DNA of 64,000 nucleotides, taken from positions 8,368,313-8,432,312 of the forward strand of contig NC_064041.1 of NCBI RefSeq assembly GCF_932526225.1. The letters are read 5' to 3'. The translations under genes and the position numbers were made by a program. Below are positions 34,141 through 44,312 of this stretch, piece by piece (position 1 is the stretch's first letter; each line of letters starts with the position of its first letter). The stretch comes from Nematostella vectensis (Eukaryota > Cnidaria > Anthozoa > Actiniaria > Edwardsiidae). Under the pieces are notes generated by a model. That model was not told where the DNA came from. It did no database searches and saw only the letters and a list, made by a program, of their open reading frames with translations.

Positions 34141-34212
34141 AGAATAGTGGCGCAGTGGAAGCGTGCTGGGCCCAAAACCCAGAGGTCCGAGGATCGAAAC
34201 CTTGCTCTGCTA
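34141..34212 (+). tRNA. tRNA-iMet body with CAA anticodon
   Basis: CAA anticodon as at 31634. Acceptor stem starts AGAATAG, so two pairs are weakened. Probably inactive. Confidence 0.78.
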
Positions 34213-34468
34213 GAGGTGCGTCATTTTTTTGTCTCTGATATCAAGAAGAAAAACAAAACATTAGCAATTGTATTCGAGCCAATAAAGATTGTGTTTGTAC
34301 AAAATTTCAAAACTACTCGCGCAAAATTATAGAGACTCTCTTGCAAGCTAAAAACTTTGTTTGATTGTTTTCAATGTGTCTTTATGATTTTGCGTTTGTA
34401 TTTAAATATCCTGGAAAACAGTTCAGAATCAGCCATATGCAGCTTCATGTGGTTTAGTTCTGATCACT

Positions 34469-34541
34469 GGGGTATTAGCTCAAATGGTAGAGCGCCCTCT
34501 TAGCATGCGGGAGGTACCGGGATCGATACCCGGATTCTCCA
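34469..34541 (+). tRNA. tRNA-Ala(AGC)
   Basis: GGGGTATTAG start and GCCCTCTTAGC anticodon arm. Confidence 0.85.
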
Positions 34542-34739
34542 GATTTTTTCGCTTGGTAAAGAAAAATCCATTTTTTAGGCAATTTCGACTAAGTTAGAGT
34601 GCAAATAATGCCTATTGGAATAATAAAAAGCGTTTTAGAATTTGATTTTCAACCACCTCAGGAGACAGGTCTTATCAATCAAATCGACACGAATTTATTT
34701 TTTACTGTATCTGGAAATATTCTGCTGCTAAACAGGAAG

Positions 34740-34810
34740 GCACTGGTGGTTCAGTGGTAGAATTCTCGCCTGCCACGCGGGAGGCCCGGGTTCGATTTCC
34801 GGCCAGTGCA
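34740..34810 (+). tRNA. tRNA-Gly(GCC)
   Basis: GATTTCCGG in the T arm. Confidence 0.9.
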
Positions 34811-34951
34811 ATGTTTATTTTGTTTTTGGCTGGAAAACATGAAATGCAAATGTCAGTACCTATATTTTCTAATAAACTCCTGTGTTGTGTACTTAAATCG
34901 GTAAACTGTAAATTAAAAGCATAGCTTTAACACAAGAAACAAAACCGAATT

Positions 34952-34971
34952 CCCCCCCCCCCCCCCCCCCC
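34952..34971 (+). repeat. poly-C tract (20 C)
   Basis: Third expansion at the same leader site. Confidence 0.9.
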
Positions 34972-34986
34972 AAGGCTTCTGTGGTT

Positions 34987-35058
34987 AGCAGAGTGGCGCA
35001 GTGGAAGCGTGCTGGGCCCATAACCCAGAGGTCCGAGGATCGAAACCTTGCTCTGCTA
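34987..35058 (+). tRNA. tRNA-iMet(CAT)
   Basis: Consensus gene. Confidence 0.95.
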
Positions 35059-35312
35059 GAGGTGCGTCAATTTTTTGCCGCTGATATCAATAAGAGAAAC
35101 AAAACATTAGCAATTGTATTCGAGCCAATAAAGATTGTGTTTGTGCAAAATTTCAAAACTACTCGCGCAAAATTATAGACTCTCTTGCAACCTAAAAACT
35201 TTGTTTGATTGTTTTCAATGTGTTTTTATGATTTTGCGTTTGTATTTAAATATCCTGAAAAACAGTTCAGAATCAACCATGTGCAGCTTCATGTGGTCTA
35301 GTTCTGATTACT

Positions 35313-35385
35313 GGGGGATTAGCTCGAATGGTAGAGCGCTTGCTCAGCATGCGGGAGGTACTGGGATGAGTAACCGGATTCTCCA
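35313..35385 (+). tRNA. tRNA-Ala(AGC)
   Basis: Same diverged lineage as 32799. T arm GATGAGTAACC weakens the B box. Confidence 0.78.
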
Positions 35386-35584
35386 AAATTTTTTCGCTTG
35401 GTAAAGAGAAATCCATTTTTTAGACAATTTCGACTAAGTTAGAGTGCAAATAATGCCTATTGGAATAATAAAAAGCGTTTTAGAATTTGATTTTCAACCA
35501 CCTTAGAAGACAGGTCTTATCAATCAAATCGACACGAATTTATTTTGTACTGTATCTGGAAATATTCTACTGCTAAAAAGGAAG

Positions 35585-35655
35585 GTACTGGTGGTTCAGT
35601 GGTAGAATTCTCGCCTGCCACGCGGGAGGCCCGTGTTCGATTCCCGGCCAGTGCA
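35585..35655 (+). tRNA. tRNA-Gly(GCC)
   Basis: C2 to T, and CCCGTGTTCG, as at 33071. Confidence 0.87.
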
Positions 35656-35819
35656 ATGTTTATTTTGTTTTTGGCTGGAAAACATCAAATGCAAATGTCA
35701 GTACCTATATTTTCTATTAAACGCCTGTGTTGTGAACTTAAATCGGTAAACTGCAAATTAAAAGCATAGCTTTAACACAAGAAACAAAACCGAATTTCCT
35801 CCCCAAGACTTCAATGGTT

Positions 35820-35891
35820 AGCAGAGTGGCGCAGTGGAAGCGTGCTGGGCCCATAACCCAGAGGTCCGAGGATCGAAACCTTGCTCTGCTA
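35820..35891 (+). tRNA. tRNA-iMet(CAT)
   Basis: Consensus gene. The following Ala and Gly are missing. Confidence 0.95.
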
Positions 35892-36141
35892 GAGGTGCGT
35901 CATTTTTTTGTCTCTGATATCAAGAAGAAAAACAAAACATTAGCAATTGTATTCGAGCCAATAAAGATTGTGTTTGTACAAAATTTCAAAACTACTCGCG
36001 AAAAATTATAGAGACTCTCTTGCAAGCTAAAAACTTTGTTTGATTGTTTTCAATGTGTCTTTATGATTTTGCGTTTGTATTTAAATATCCTGGAAAACAG
36101 TTCAGAATCAGCCATATGCAGTCCCCAAGACTTCAATGGTT

Positions 36142-36213
36142 AGCAGAGTGGCGCAGTGGAAGCGTGCTGGGCCCATAACCCAGAGGTCCGAGGATCGAAA
36201 CCTTGCTCTGCTA
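36142..36213 (+). tRNA. tRNA-iMet(CAT)
   Basis: Consensus gene 322 bp after another iMet, a unit that lost Ala and Gly. Confidence 0.95.
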
Positions 36214-36467
36214 GAGGTGCGTCATTTTTTTGTCTCTGATATCAAGAAGAAAAACAAAACATTAGCAATTGTATTCGAGCCAATAAAGATTGTGTTTGTA
36301 CAAAATTTCAAAACTACTCGCGCAAAATTATAGACTCTCTTGCAAGCTAAAAACTTTGTTTGATTGTTTTCAATGTGTCTTTATGATTTTGCGTTTGTAT
36401 TTAAATATCCTGGAAAACAGTTCAGAATCAGCCATATGCAGCTTTATGTGGTTTAGTTCTGATTACT

Positions 36468-36540
36468 GGGGGATTAGCTCAAATGGTAGAGCGCCCGCTT
36501 CGCATGCGGGAGGTACTGGGATCGATACCCGGATTCTCCA
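36468..36540 (+). tRNA. tRNA-Ala(CGC)
   Basis: One A to C change turns the anticodon from AGC to CGC, still alanine (GCG codon). Body otherwise near consensus. Confidence 0.9.
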
Positions 36541-36740
36541 GATTTTTTCGCTTGGTAAAGAGAAAGCCATTTTTTTTTGCCAATTTCGACAAAGTTAGAG
36601 TGCAAATAATGCCTTTTGGAATAATAAAAAGCGTTTTAGAATTTGATTTTCAACCACCTTAGAAAACAGGTCTTATCAATCAAATCGACACGAATTTATT
36701 TTGTACTGTATCTGGAAATATTCTGCTGCTAAACAGGAAG

Positions 36741-36811
36741 GCACTGGTGGTTCAGTGGTAGAATTCTCGCCGGCCACGCGGAAGGCCCGGGTTCGATTCC
36801 CGGCCAGTGCA
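36741..36811 (+). tRNA. tRNA-Gly(GCC)
   Basis: Anticodon loop CGGCCAC and CGGAAGG in the stem. Confidence 0.88.
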
Positions 36812-36975
36812 AAGTTTATTTTGTTTTTAGCTGGAAAACATCAAATGCAAATGTCAGTACCTATATTTTCTATTAAACTCCTGTGTTGTGTACTTAAATC
36901 GGTAAACTGCAAATTAAAAGCATAGCTTTAACACAAGAAACAAAACCGAATTTCCTCCCCAAGACTTCAATGGTT

Positions 36976-37047
36976 AGCAGAGTGGCGCAGTGGAAGCGTG
37001 CTGGGCCCATAACCCAGAGGTCCGAGGATCGAAACCTTGCTCTGCTA
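36976..37047 (+). tRNA. tRNA-iMet(CAT)
   Basis: Consensus gene. Confidence 0.96.
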
Positions 37048-37303
37048 GAGATGCGTCATTTTTTTGTCGCTGATATCAAGAAGAGAAACAAAACATTAGC
37101 AATTGTATTCGAGCCAATAAAGATTGTGTTTGTACAAAATTTCAAAACTACTCGCGAAAAATTATAGAGACTCTCTTGCAAGCTAAAAACTTTGTTTGAT
37201 TGTTTTCAATGTGTCTTTATGATTTTGCGTTTGTATTTAAATATCCTGGAAAACAGTTCAGAATCAGCCATATGCAGCTTCATGTGGTTTAGTTTTGATT
37301 ACT

Positions 37304-37376
37304 GGGGGATTAGCTCAAATGGTAGAGCGCCCGCTTAGCATGCGGGAGGTACTGGGATCGATACCCGGATTCTCCA
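37304..37376 (+). tRNA. tRNA-Ala(AGC)
   Basis: GGTACTGGG in the variable/T region. Confidence 0.93.
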
Positions 37377-37473
37377 GATTTTTTGGCTTGGTGAAGAGAA
37401 ATCCATTTTTTAGGCAATTTCGACTAATTTATTTTGTACTGTATCTGAAAATATTCTGCTGAAAAACCAGAAG

Positions 37474-37544
37474 GCACTGGTGGTTCAGTGGTAGAATTCT
37501 CGCCTGCCACGCGGGAGGCCCGGGTTCGATTCCCTGCCAGTGCA
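37474..37544 (+). tRNA. tRNA-Gly(GCC)
   Basis: One T-stem change (CCCTGCC). Confidence 0.9.
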
Positions 37545-37644
37545 ATGTTTATTTTGTTTTTGGCTGTAAAACATCAAATGCAAATTTCAGTAGATATATT
37601 TTCTTTTAAACTCCTGTGTTGTGTACTTAAATCGGTAAACTGCA

Positions 37645-37709
37645 AGCTCAAATGGTAGAGCGCCCGCTTAGCATGCGGGAGGTACTAGGATCGATACCCG
37701 GATTCTCCA
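37645..37709 (+). pseudogene. tRNA-Ala(AGC), 5'-truncated
   Basis: The first 8 nt are gone, so there is no 5' acceptor strand. The Gly spacer runs straight into the D arm. Confidence 0.9.
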
Positions 37710-37906
37710 GAGATTTTGGCTTGGTGAAGAGAAAGCCATTTTTAGCCAATCTCGTCTTCGTTAGAGTGCAAATAATGCCTATTGGAATAATAAAAAGCGT
37801 TTTAGAATTTGATTTTCAACCACCTCAGAAGACAGGTCTTCTCAATCAAATCGACATGAATTTATTTTGTACTGTATCTGAAAATATTCTGCTGAAAAAC
37901 CAGAAG

Positions 37907-37977
37907 GCACTGGTGGTTCAGTGGTAGAATTCTCGCCTGCCACGCGGGAGGCCCGGGTTCGATTCCCGGTCAGTGCA
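37907..37977 (+). tRNA. tRNA-Gly(GCC)
   Basis: One change near the 3' end (CGGTCAGTGCA). Confidence 0.92.
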
Positions 37978-38141
37978 ATGTTTATTTTATTTTTGGCTGG
38001 AAAACATCAAATGCAAATGTCAGTACCTATATTTTCTATTAAACTCCTGTGTTGTGAACTTAAATCGGTAAACTGTAAATTAAAAGCATAGCTTTAACAC
38101 AAGAAATAAAACCGAATTTCCTTCTAGAGGCTTCTGTGGTT

Positions 38142-38213
38142 AGCAGAGTGGCGCAGTGGAAGCGTGCTGGGCCCATAACCCAGAGGTCCGAGGATCGAAA
38201 CCTTGCTCTGCTA
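38142..38213 (+). tRNA. tRNA-iMet(CAT), last gene of the array
   Basis: Consensus gene. Its downstream spacer is the most diverged and homology stops at about 38317. Confidence 0.95.
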
Positions 38214-38317
38214 GAGGTGCGTCGTTTTTTGCCTCTGATATCAAGAAGAGAAATAAAAAATCAGCAATTGTATTAGAGCCAATAAAGATTGTGTTTGTAC
38301 AAAATTTCAAAACTACT

Positions 38318-38827
38318 GCAGAACCATTTGATGGATATTTTAGAAGAAATGTATTGGAGATATAAAATTCTAAAAATGTACTTCCAGTCAAATGTCTTAT
38401 AGTAGGAGTCCGTCACCCATTCGAGAAATCCTAGACATGTCTCTAGAATCTGATACTTTTAGAAGCGTGTTAATCCCTTGTTATAATCCTTAGGAGAATG
38501 GAAAAGGCTTAATAGAGGGGAGCTCATTTTGGCTCTAGAGGAGGGAGGGGGTATTTCAAAGGGGGGAGGGTGTTGAGTCATCTACGTCCACAAACGTTTG
38601 GGCTTGTTTTCGCCTTTTTTAACCCTTCAAACATTGTTATACATTTGATGAGACGCGGACCCCACCCCACATCGCCCAGCCATTTGAGAAAAAAGACTGA
38701 AGAAGAAGCACGCTGTCCTAACGATCGTGAGGACACTGGCAAGGAGCCTAAATCAAGCAAGGCATAAACTGTTATCGTAGTGTAGAAAGATAAGACGACC
38801 TTTTTTGTAAACTTTTTCTTTAAAAAG
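38318..38827. other. no recognised gene
   Basis: Unique-looking sequence with purine-rich G runs near 38540-38570. Open frames here are short and overlap on both strands. I see no gene. Confidence 0.6.
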
Positions 38828-39130
38828 CTATGACATCAACAATTGAGTTATTTCTACTTTCCCCTTATATCACCATTTCTTTTTTTGGTTTAAGTATTGG
38901 TTTCACTAACCGCAAAAAATATGTTGTCTTTTTTATCCCACACATTGATTTTATATGTTCATTTAGTTACAAGCTTGATATCATTTACACATTTTTGTTT
39001 TTACTTAGTTCATTCTTTTTTTTAACAAGCCCTTTTTTCTGGTTGGTATGAGGCACACTTTATTTTCGAACCTCACACACACCAATCATTCTTTAACCAC
39101 AATTTCAGAGCGCACAACAAGAACACACAA
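38828..39130. repeat. direct repeat R, copy 1
   Basis: About 300 bp. Its first 170 bp (CTATGACATCAACAATTGAG onward) recur at 39394 and its last 100 bp (GGTTGGTATGAGGCACAC onward) recur at 44223. The two copies lie about 566 bp apart. The 96-residue open frame at 39048-39338 matches no family I know. Copy type unknown. Confidence 0.8.
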
Positions 39131-39393
39131 CCGGAATGTAGAGGAAGTGTACAAAAATATGCACTATTATTTTGATGTGATGCAGGGGAGGCATACAACA
39201 TTGCCAAACTTGGAGGAGATGTCTGGGACTCACATTTTTGATATCCGCATCGGAAAATATACGACAAACGAGACTTTAGTGTCTTATGACGCTAAGTTTA
39301 AAACAACCTCAGTGGTAGAAATTGGTCAAAGTGGCTGAAAAACCCTGATGTTTGTTTCATAACAAATTAATTAAACAGCGATATTGAAAAAAA

Positions 39394-39669
39394 CTATGAC
39401 ACCAACAATTGAGTTATTTTTACTTTCCCCTTATATACCCATTTCTTGTTTTTGGATTAAGCATCGATTTCATTTACCACAAAAAATACGTTGTGTTTTT
39501 TATCACACACATTGATTTTATATGTTCATTTCGTTACAAGCTTGATATCATTTACCAATTTTTCCAACAAATTCTGTTAAGTTGTTACTTTTGTTTTCTA
39601 TCAGCGATCTTCTGACCAAAAGAAACCAGAGTATCCTATATCTGAATGGGATTTTTTTTTTTAAACATG
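39394..39669. repeat. direct repeat R, copy 2, left part
   Basis: Diverged copy of 38828 onward. Interrupted by the LTR retrotransposon and resuming on its far side. Confidence 0.8.
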
Positions 39670-39674
39670 CCCCC

Positions 39675-39834
39675 TGTCATATACTGACCGGGATACCTGT
39701 GTCAGGAAGGAGACCGCTGTAAATAGTGTAGGCTGAAGTGACTCACATGTTCTGAGGCGAACGGCCTGTCAAGTTGTTGTTGGTTTATTATGGAAAGTTC
39801 GTGTGCTAATTAAAGGATAACCAAGGTTATTATA
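39675..39834 (+). repeat. 5' LTR
   Basis: 160 bp, paired with 44052-44211. A TGG-initial stretch at 39837 (TGGCGACGAG) is the candidate primer-binding site. Confidence 0.92.
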
Positions 39835-39946
39835 CGTGGCGACGAGAGAAAAACCGAAAATAAGTCAAGAAGAAGGCGCTAGTGGTAAATTGGGACCGAA
39901 GAAACCCGACGAAGATCGAAAATCCGTTGAGTTTGTTCCATGAAAT

Positions 39947-40770
39947 ATGGCGACCGCAGCGTTGTATGGCAACCTCTTTGCTTTTGATGAGACCGAACAC
40001 AATTGGACGAAGTTTATAGAAATATACGAACATTATGTTGCTGCAAACAAAATAACAGAAGACAAGTTCAAAGTGAGCATTTTGTGTGCCAACGTAGGCC
40101 CAAAAGCGTACCACATAATCAAAAGTTTGTGTTTACCGGAGAAACCGGCGGACAAAACATTTGAGTTTATCGCCAAGGCAGTGAAACATCACTTAAAACC
40201 GAAGCTTTCCGAAGCGAGCGCGAGTCTTTACTTTAACTCGAGAATTAGGAGAAGTAATGAAAGTGTCATGATGTATGTTGCGGAACTCAGGAGATTAGCA
40301 GTTCCATGTAATTTCGGAGGATTTCTTAACCTAGCCCTGAAGGACAGATTTATCGCTGGCATAAATGATGCAGAAATCCAACAGAAAATCTTATCCACAC
40401 CAGATGGAGATCTAACATTTGATAAGGCTTCCCAGATCGCAGAGGCATATGAATCGGCACGCCGCAATGTTAGAGAAATGCAGAAAAGTGTTGCACAAGA
40501 GGAGCCCTCAGTAAACCAAGTGCACTACTTCCAAAAGCCTAAAGGGAAGGGAGTCCCCACTAGACAGAGGGGTAACTATGAAAACAAAACAAAAGGGGGC
40601 AGGTTAAGGGGTCCCAAAAGACACCCATGTCAGGAGACAAATCAGGGGGAGAATGTTACAGATGTAGAAATTCCCATGACCCACAATCATGCTGGTTTAA
40701 AGATCAGAATTGCTACAAATGTGGGAAGAAAGGCCATGCAAAAAGTGCATGCCGGTCCGGGGATACCATT
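39947..40770 (+). other. Ty3 gag region
   Basis: Starts at ATG in the context GAAATATGGCGACC. The N-terminal 250 residues are a helical capsid-like region. Two CCHC zinc knuckles (CYRCRNSH and CYKCGKKGH) are encoded near 40655-40770 in the overlapping pol frame. Gag packages element RNA in virus-like particles. Confidence 0.8.
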
Positions 40771-43700
40771 ACCCATGTCGAAGAAGAAGTTTTTAGTGAA
40801 GATGAAGATAGTGAAGGGGGTCCCGAGGGAATGTATCACATTAGGAACCCAGGAAATAAAGTTCCACCAATCACTGTACACCTAGAAGTATACGGGAGGC
40901 CAATTGAGTTTGAAATAGATACAGGGTCACCCTATACCTTAATTTCGGAAGAAACCGCCAAAACTCTGCCAAGTTTCCACAAAATGAAGTCATCTGAGTT
41001 AGGCCTAACTTCTTTTACAGGACACAAATTGAAAGTCCTGGGAACTATTGAGACTGTTGTCAGTTACCATGGCAACTCATGCACCACCCCAGTTGTCGTT
41101 ACAAATCACAAGAGGGTTAATCTTGCCGGGAGGGATGTAGTAGAGCAGCTTAGCGTGATAAGTGTAAACCACCTCAAGGAAACCCTGACCCTAGAGACTG
41201 TGCTTGAAAGGCACCCAGATATTTTTAGGGACGAATTGGGGAAAATGAAAGGCACGCAAGCTAAGATTGTTGTTGACCCCAGCGCAAAGCCACTTTTCTA
41301 CAAACCGCGCTCACTCCCATTTGCTATGAAGAGCAAGGTAATTGCAGAGATTGACCGACTCGTGGAACAGGATGTGATAGAGCCTATCCGACATTCAGAC
41401 TGGGCAGCGCCGGTAGTCTCAGTACTGAAACCTAACGGTGAGATTAGACTGTGTGGGGACTATAAGGTCACTGTTAACAAGGTTTCCAAGGTCGAGCAGT
41501 ACCCAATACCCACCTTGGAGGAGTTGACTGCTCAAATAGCAGGAGGAACTATCTATCATAAGCTTGATCTCTCTCATGCATATTCTCAGGTTGAACTTGA
41601 CCAAGATAGCAGGAAGTTCACAACCATCAACACGGTGAGGGGTATGTTCCAGTATAAACGTCTGCCGTATGGAGTCGCCAGCGCCCCAGCGGCCTTCCAA
41701 CGTGCCATAGAAGAACTGCTGCATGGAATACCTCAGGTAGCTGTATACCTAGACGATATCCTTGTGACAGGTGAGAGCACTGCTGAATCGCTTGAGAATT
41801 TAGAGAAGGTCCTAGCAAGGCTTGATGAGGCAGGACTGAAACTTAAGAGAGAGAAGTGTGTGTTTATGCAGGACAAGGTTGTATACCTGGGTCATCAAAT
41901 TGACAAGACGGGCATATCTCCAGTCAAGGACAAGGTTGAGGCACTAGTTAAGGCCAAGATACCGGAGAATGTCACGGAACTGAAGGCATACCTAGGCCTA
42001 TTGAATTACTACGGTAAATTTTTGAAGGGTCTCTCCCAGGTCCTTCACCCTCTGCACAAGCTCCTAGAGCATGGGGTGAAGTGGCACTGGGGACCAGAAC
42101 AGCAAACATGTTTTGAACTAACCAAGAAGATGATTCTCTCAGCAGGACTTTTGGTACACTATGATACCGAAAGAGCACTAGTACTCCATTGTGACGCTTC
42201 CCAGTATGGCCTAGGCGCAGTCCTGTCCCATATCATGGAGGATGGCTCCGAACGACCTATTGGTTTTGCAAGTCGCACCCTTAGTGAACGGAGAATAACT
42301 ACAGCCAACTAGACAAGGAGGGAGCCGCCGTCGTCTTCCGGCTAAAGAAGTTCCACAAGTATGTGTTTGGTCGAGATTTTGATATAATCACGGACCACAA
42401 GCCATTGCTGTCACTGTTCCATGAGGCGAAGCAGACACCGGTCATGGCATCGCCCAGAATTCAGCGATGGTCCATATTGATGAGGGCATACCAGTACCAC
42501 ATGAAGTACAGAGCAGGAAATCAGCATGCCAATGCAGACTGTATGTCCCGACTGCCTTTACCGGTGAAAGCGCGTACTGAAGACAGAGTATTGATGATAG
42601 AAGAGTTAGAAGACTGCTCTATCTTGACCGCAGAGCAGATCAGCCATTGGACAAGGAAAGATCCTGTACTCGCACATGTACATGAGTACCTGTTACGCGG
42701 ATGGCCGACAGATGACACAGATCCAGCCCTTACATCCTATCGCAAGAGGAGAGACGAGTTAAGCGTCCAAGATGGGTGTATCTTATGGGGTGCGAGAGTT
42801 ATAATTCCACCCAATGGTAGAGATCAAGTCAAGCGAGAACTCCACTCTGCACATCCGGGCATCAATCGGATGAAGGCCTTGGCCAGGAGTTACGTTTGGT
42901 GGCCCGGAATGGATGAAGAGCTAGCAGAGATAGTGAGGAGATTTGATGTTTGCCAGGACCGGAGAAGAAACCCGCCATCAGCTCCATTGCACCCATGGGA
43001 ATATCCCGATGGTCCCTGGAAGCGGATCCACCTAGACTACGGTGGGCCGGTCGAAGGTCACATGTTACTGGTTATAACTGATGCTTACTCCAAGTGGATT
43101 GAGACATACCTGATGAAGTCAACAACATCTCAAGCAACCATAAACAAGCTGCAAGAATGCTTCGCACGAAACGGTATTCCAGATGTTGTTGTATCGGATA
43201 ATGGTCCTAACCTTATCTCGGAAGAACTGTCAACATTCTTCAGTAAGAACGGCATCCAGCACATCCCGGTTGCGCCAGTACACCCATCCAGCAATGGGCA
43301 GGCAGAGCGAACCGTGCAGACAGTAAAGGAAGGAATAGAGAGGGCGTCTGGAAGAGATTTGACCACGAAACTGCAGAGGTTCCTCTTCCAATACCGTGTT
43401 ACACCTCACACGACAACCGGTCGTAGCCCAGCGGAACTGTTAAACGGCCGGAAGTTGAAAACAAGGTTTGACTTGTTACACCCTGCTCTCCGAGGTCGAG
43501 TCAGGGACAACCAGAGTAATATGAAGAGATATCACGATAGGAAGACACCACTGAGAGCATTTACAGCAGGGGACTTGGTAAGAGCCAAGAACTTTGGACA
43601 TGGAGTCAGGTGGTTCAAAGGTAAAATCTCCAAGGTAACTGGTCCTCTTTCGTATGAAGTTGAGCTCATAGACGGTGGACTTGTGCGCAGACACATTGAC

Positions 43701-43931
43701 CATTTGCTGAAGCGAGAGGCAGACACAGACGTCAATGAGAAGCCTAGCGGGGATTCTAATATCTCCTTAGGTCCAATGGAGCTGGCCGGTGTAGACACAG
43801 TTCCAATAGAAAGTCTGGTGCCACCGACATCCACCACCCCCATATGCGAGCCAGTTGCAGCGACACCAGACGATACTCAGTCAGCGGCTATTGCTATCCT
43901 ACGAGAGTTCGACAAACCCCAAGTCATTTAA
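40627..43931 (+). other. Ty3 pol region: protease, RT, RNase H, integrase
   Basis: In order: aspartic protease (IDTGSPYTLI near 40915), reverse transcriptase (LPYGVASAPAAFQ, then YLDDILV near 41745), RNase H (LHCDASQYGLGAV near 42190), integrase zinc region and DDE core (ITDAYSKW, SDNGPNL, NGQAERT) and a C-terminal GPLSYEVEL module near 43640. About one break. The match is to K02A2.6-like elements common in cnidarians and other invertebrates. Confidence 0.9.
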
Positions 43932-44051
43932 ATGAGTATGTTTTGTAAATAAGGTCCTTGTTGCAATACTTGTTGGGTTCACCAGGACTTGGACACATAG
44001 ACACACATATCATTGGTGTACTGTAGTATGCTTTAGCTAGGAAGGAGGAAG

Positions 44052-44211
44052 TGTCATATACTGACCGGGATACCTGTGTCAGGAAGTAGACCGCTGTAAA
44101 TAGTGTAGGCTGAGGTGACTCACATGTTCTGAGGCGAACGGCCTGTCAAGTTGTTGTTGGTTTATTATGGAAAGTTCGTGTGCTAATTAAAGGATAACCA
44201 AGGTTATTATA
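44052..44211 (+). repeat. 3' LTR
   Basis: 160 bp. Preceded by a purine tract (GAAGGAGGAAG, 44041-44051) that serves as polypurine tract. Confidence 0.92.
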
Positions 44212-44216
44212 CCCCC

Positions 44217-44312
44217 TTTTCGGGTTGGTATAAGGCACACGTTTTTTCTCAAACCTCTCTCTCACACATCAATCATCCTTCAACTACAATACCAGAACGC
44301 ACAAACAACAAG
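44217..44312. repeat. direct repeat R, copy 2, right part
   Basis: Continues copy 2 after the retrotransposon (GGTTGGTATAAGGCACACG aligns to 39041 onward). Confidence 0.78.

Larger units (their letters stand above)
1..38317 (+). repeat. tandem tRNA gene array (iMet-Ala-Gly units)
   Basis: The basic unit is about 834 bp in the order iMet, 256 bp spacer, Ala, 198 bp spacer, Gly, 164 bp spacer. The 72-nt Met gene is an initiator: A1:T72 pair, three G:C pairs closing the CAT anticodon loop, and an ATCGAAA T loop with A54 and A60. The 73-nt Ala gene keeps the G3:T70 wobble, the known alanyl-tRNA synthetase identity element. The 71-nt Gly gene is almost the human Gly-GCC sequence. A runs of T (4 to 8) follows each gene as Pol III terminator. 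None encodes CCA, as expected in a nucleus. The array continues beyond the left edge and ends at about 38317, where spacer homology stops. Entries below give only differences from these consensus sequences. Confidence 0.97.
39675..44211 (+). mobile_element. Ty3-type LTR retrotransposon (K02A2.6-like)
   Basis: A 4.5-kb element with 160-bp LTRs starting TGTCATATAC and ending TTATTATA. CCCCC at 39670-39674 and 44212-44216 is the likely 5-bp target duplication. The internal order gag, protease, RT, RNase H, integrase is that of Ty3/mdg4 elements. The two LTRs differ at about two of 160 positions, so the insertion is young. It looks nearly whole, with about one break in pol. Gag and pol overlap in different frames, as expected for frameshift expression in this family. 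Confidence 0.93.

Noticed and set aside
1-38317. CRISPR-like or SINE-like regular array
   Set aside because: The repeated units are complete tRNA genes with Pol III terminators in 834-bp units. There are no short spacers, no poly-A tails and no dispersed insertion signs.
156-38365. Dozens of repeated 60-102-residue open frames on both strands
   Set aside because: They are translations of tRNA genes and spacers: MVSRVAQWKRAG reads through iMet, GGSVVEFSPATRE through Gly, and YWGISSNGRAP through Ala. Many start at GTG or TTG. They are not proteins.
38570-38767. 65-residue open frame after the tRNA array
   Set aside because: Overlaps an equally long frame on the other strand. No recognisable domain and biased composition.
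39048-39338. 96-residue open frame in repeat R
   Set aside because: It starts within the repeat, has no recognised domain, and the frame is not preserved in the second copy. Not called a gene.
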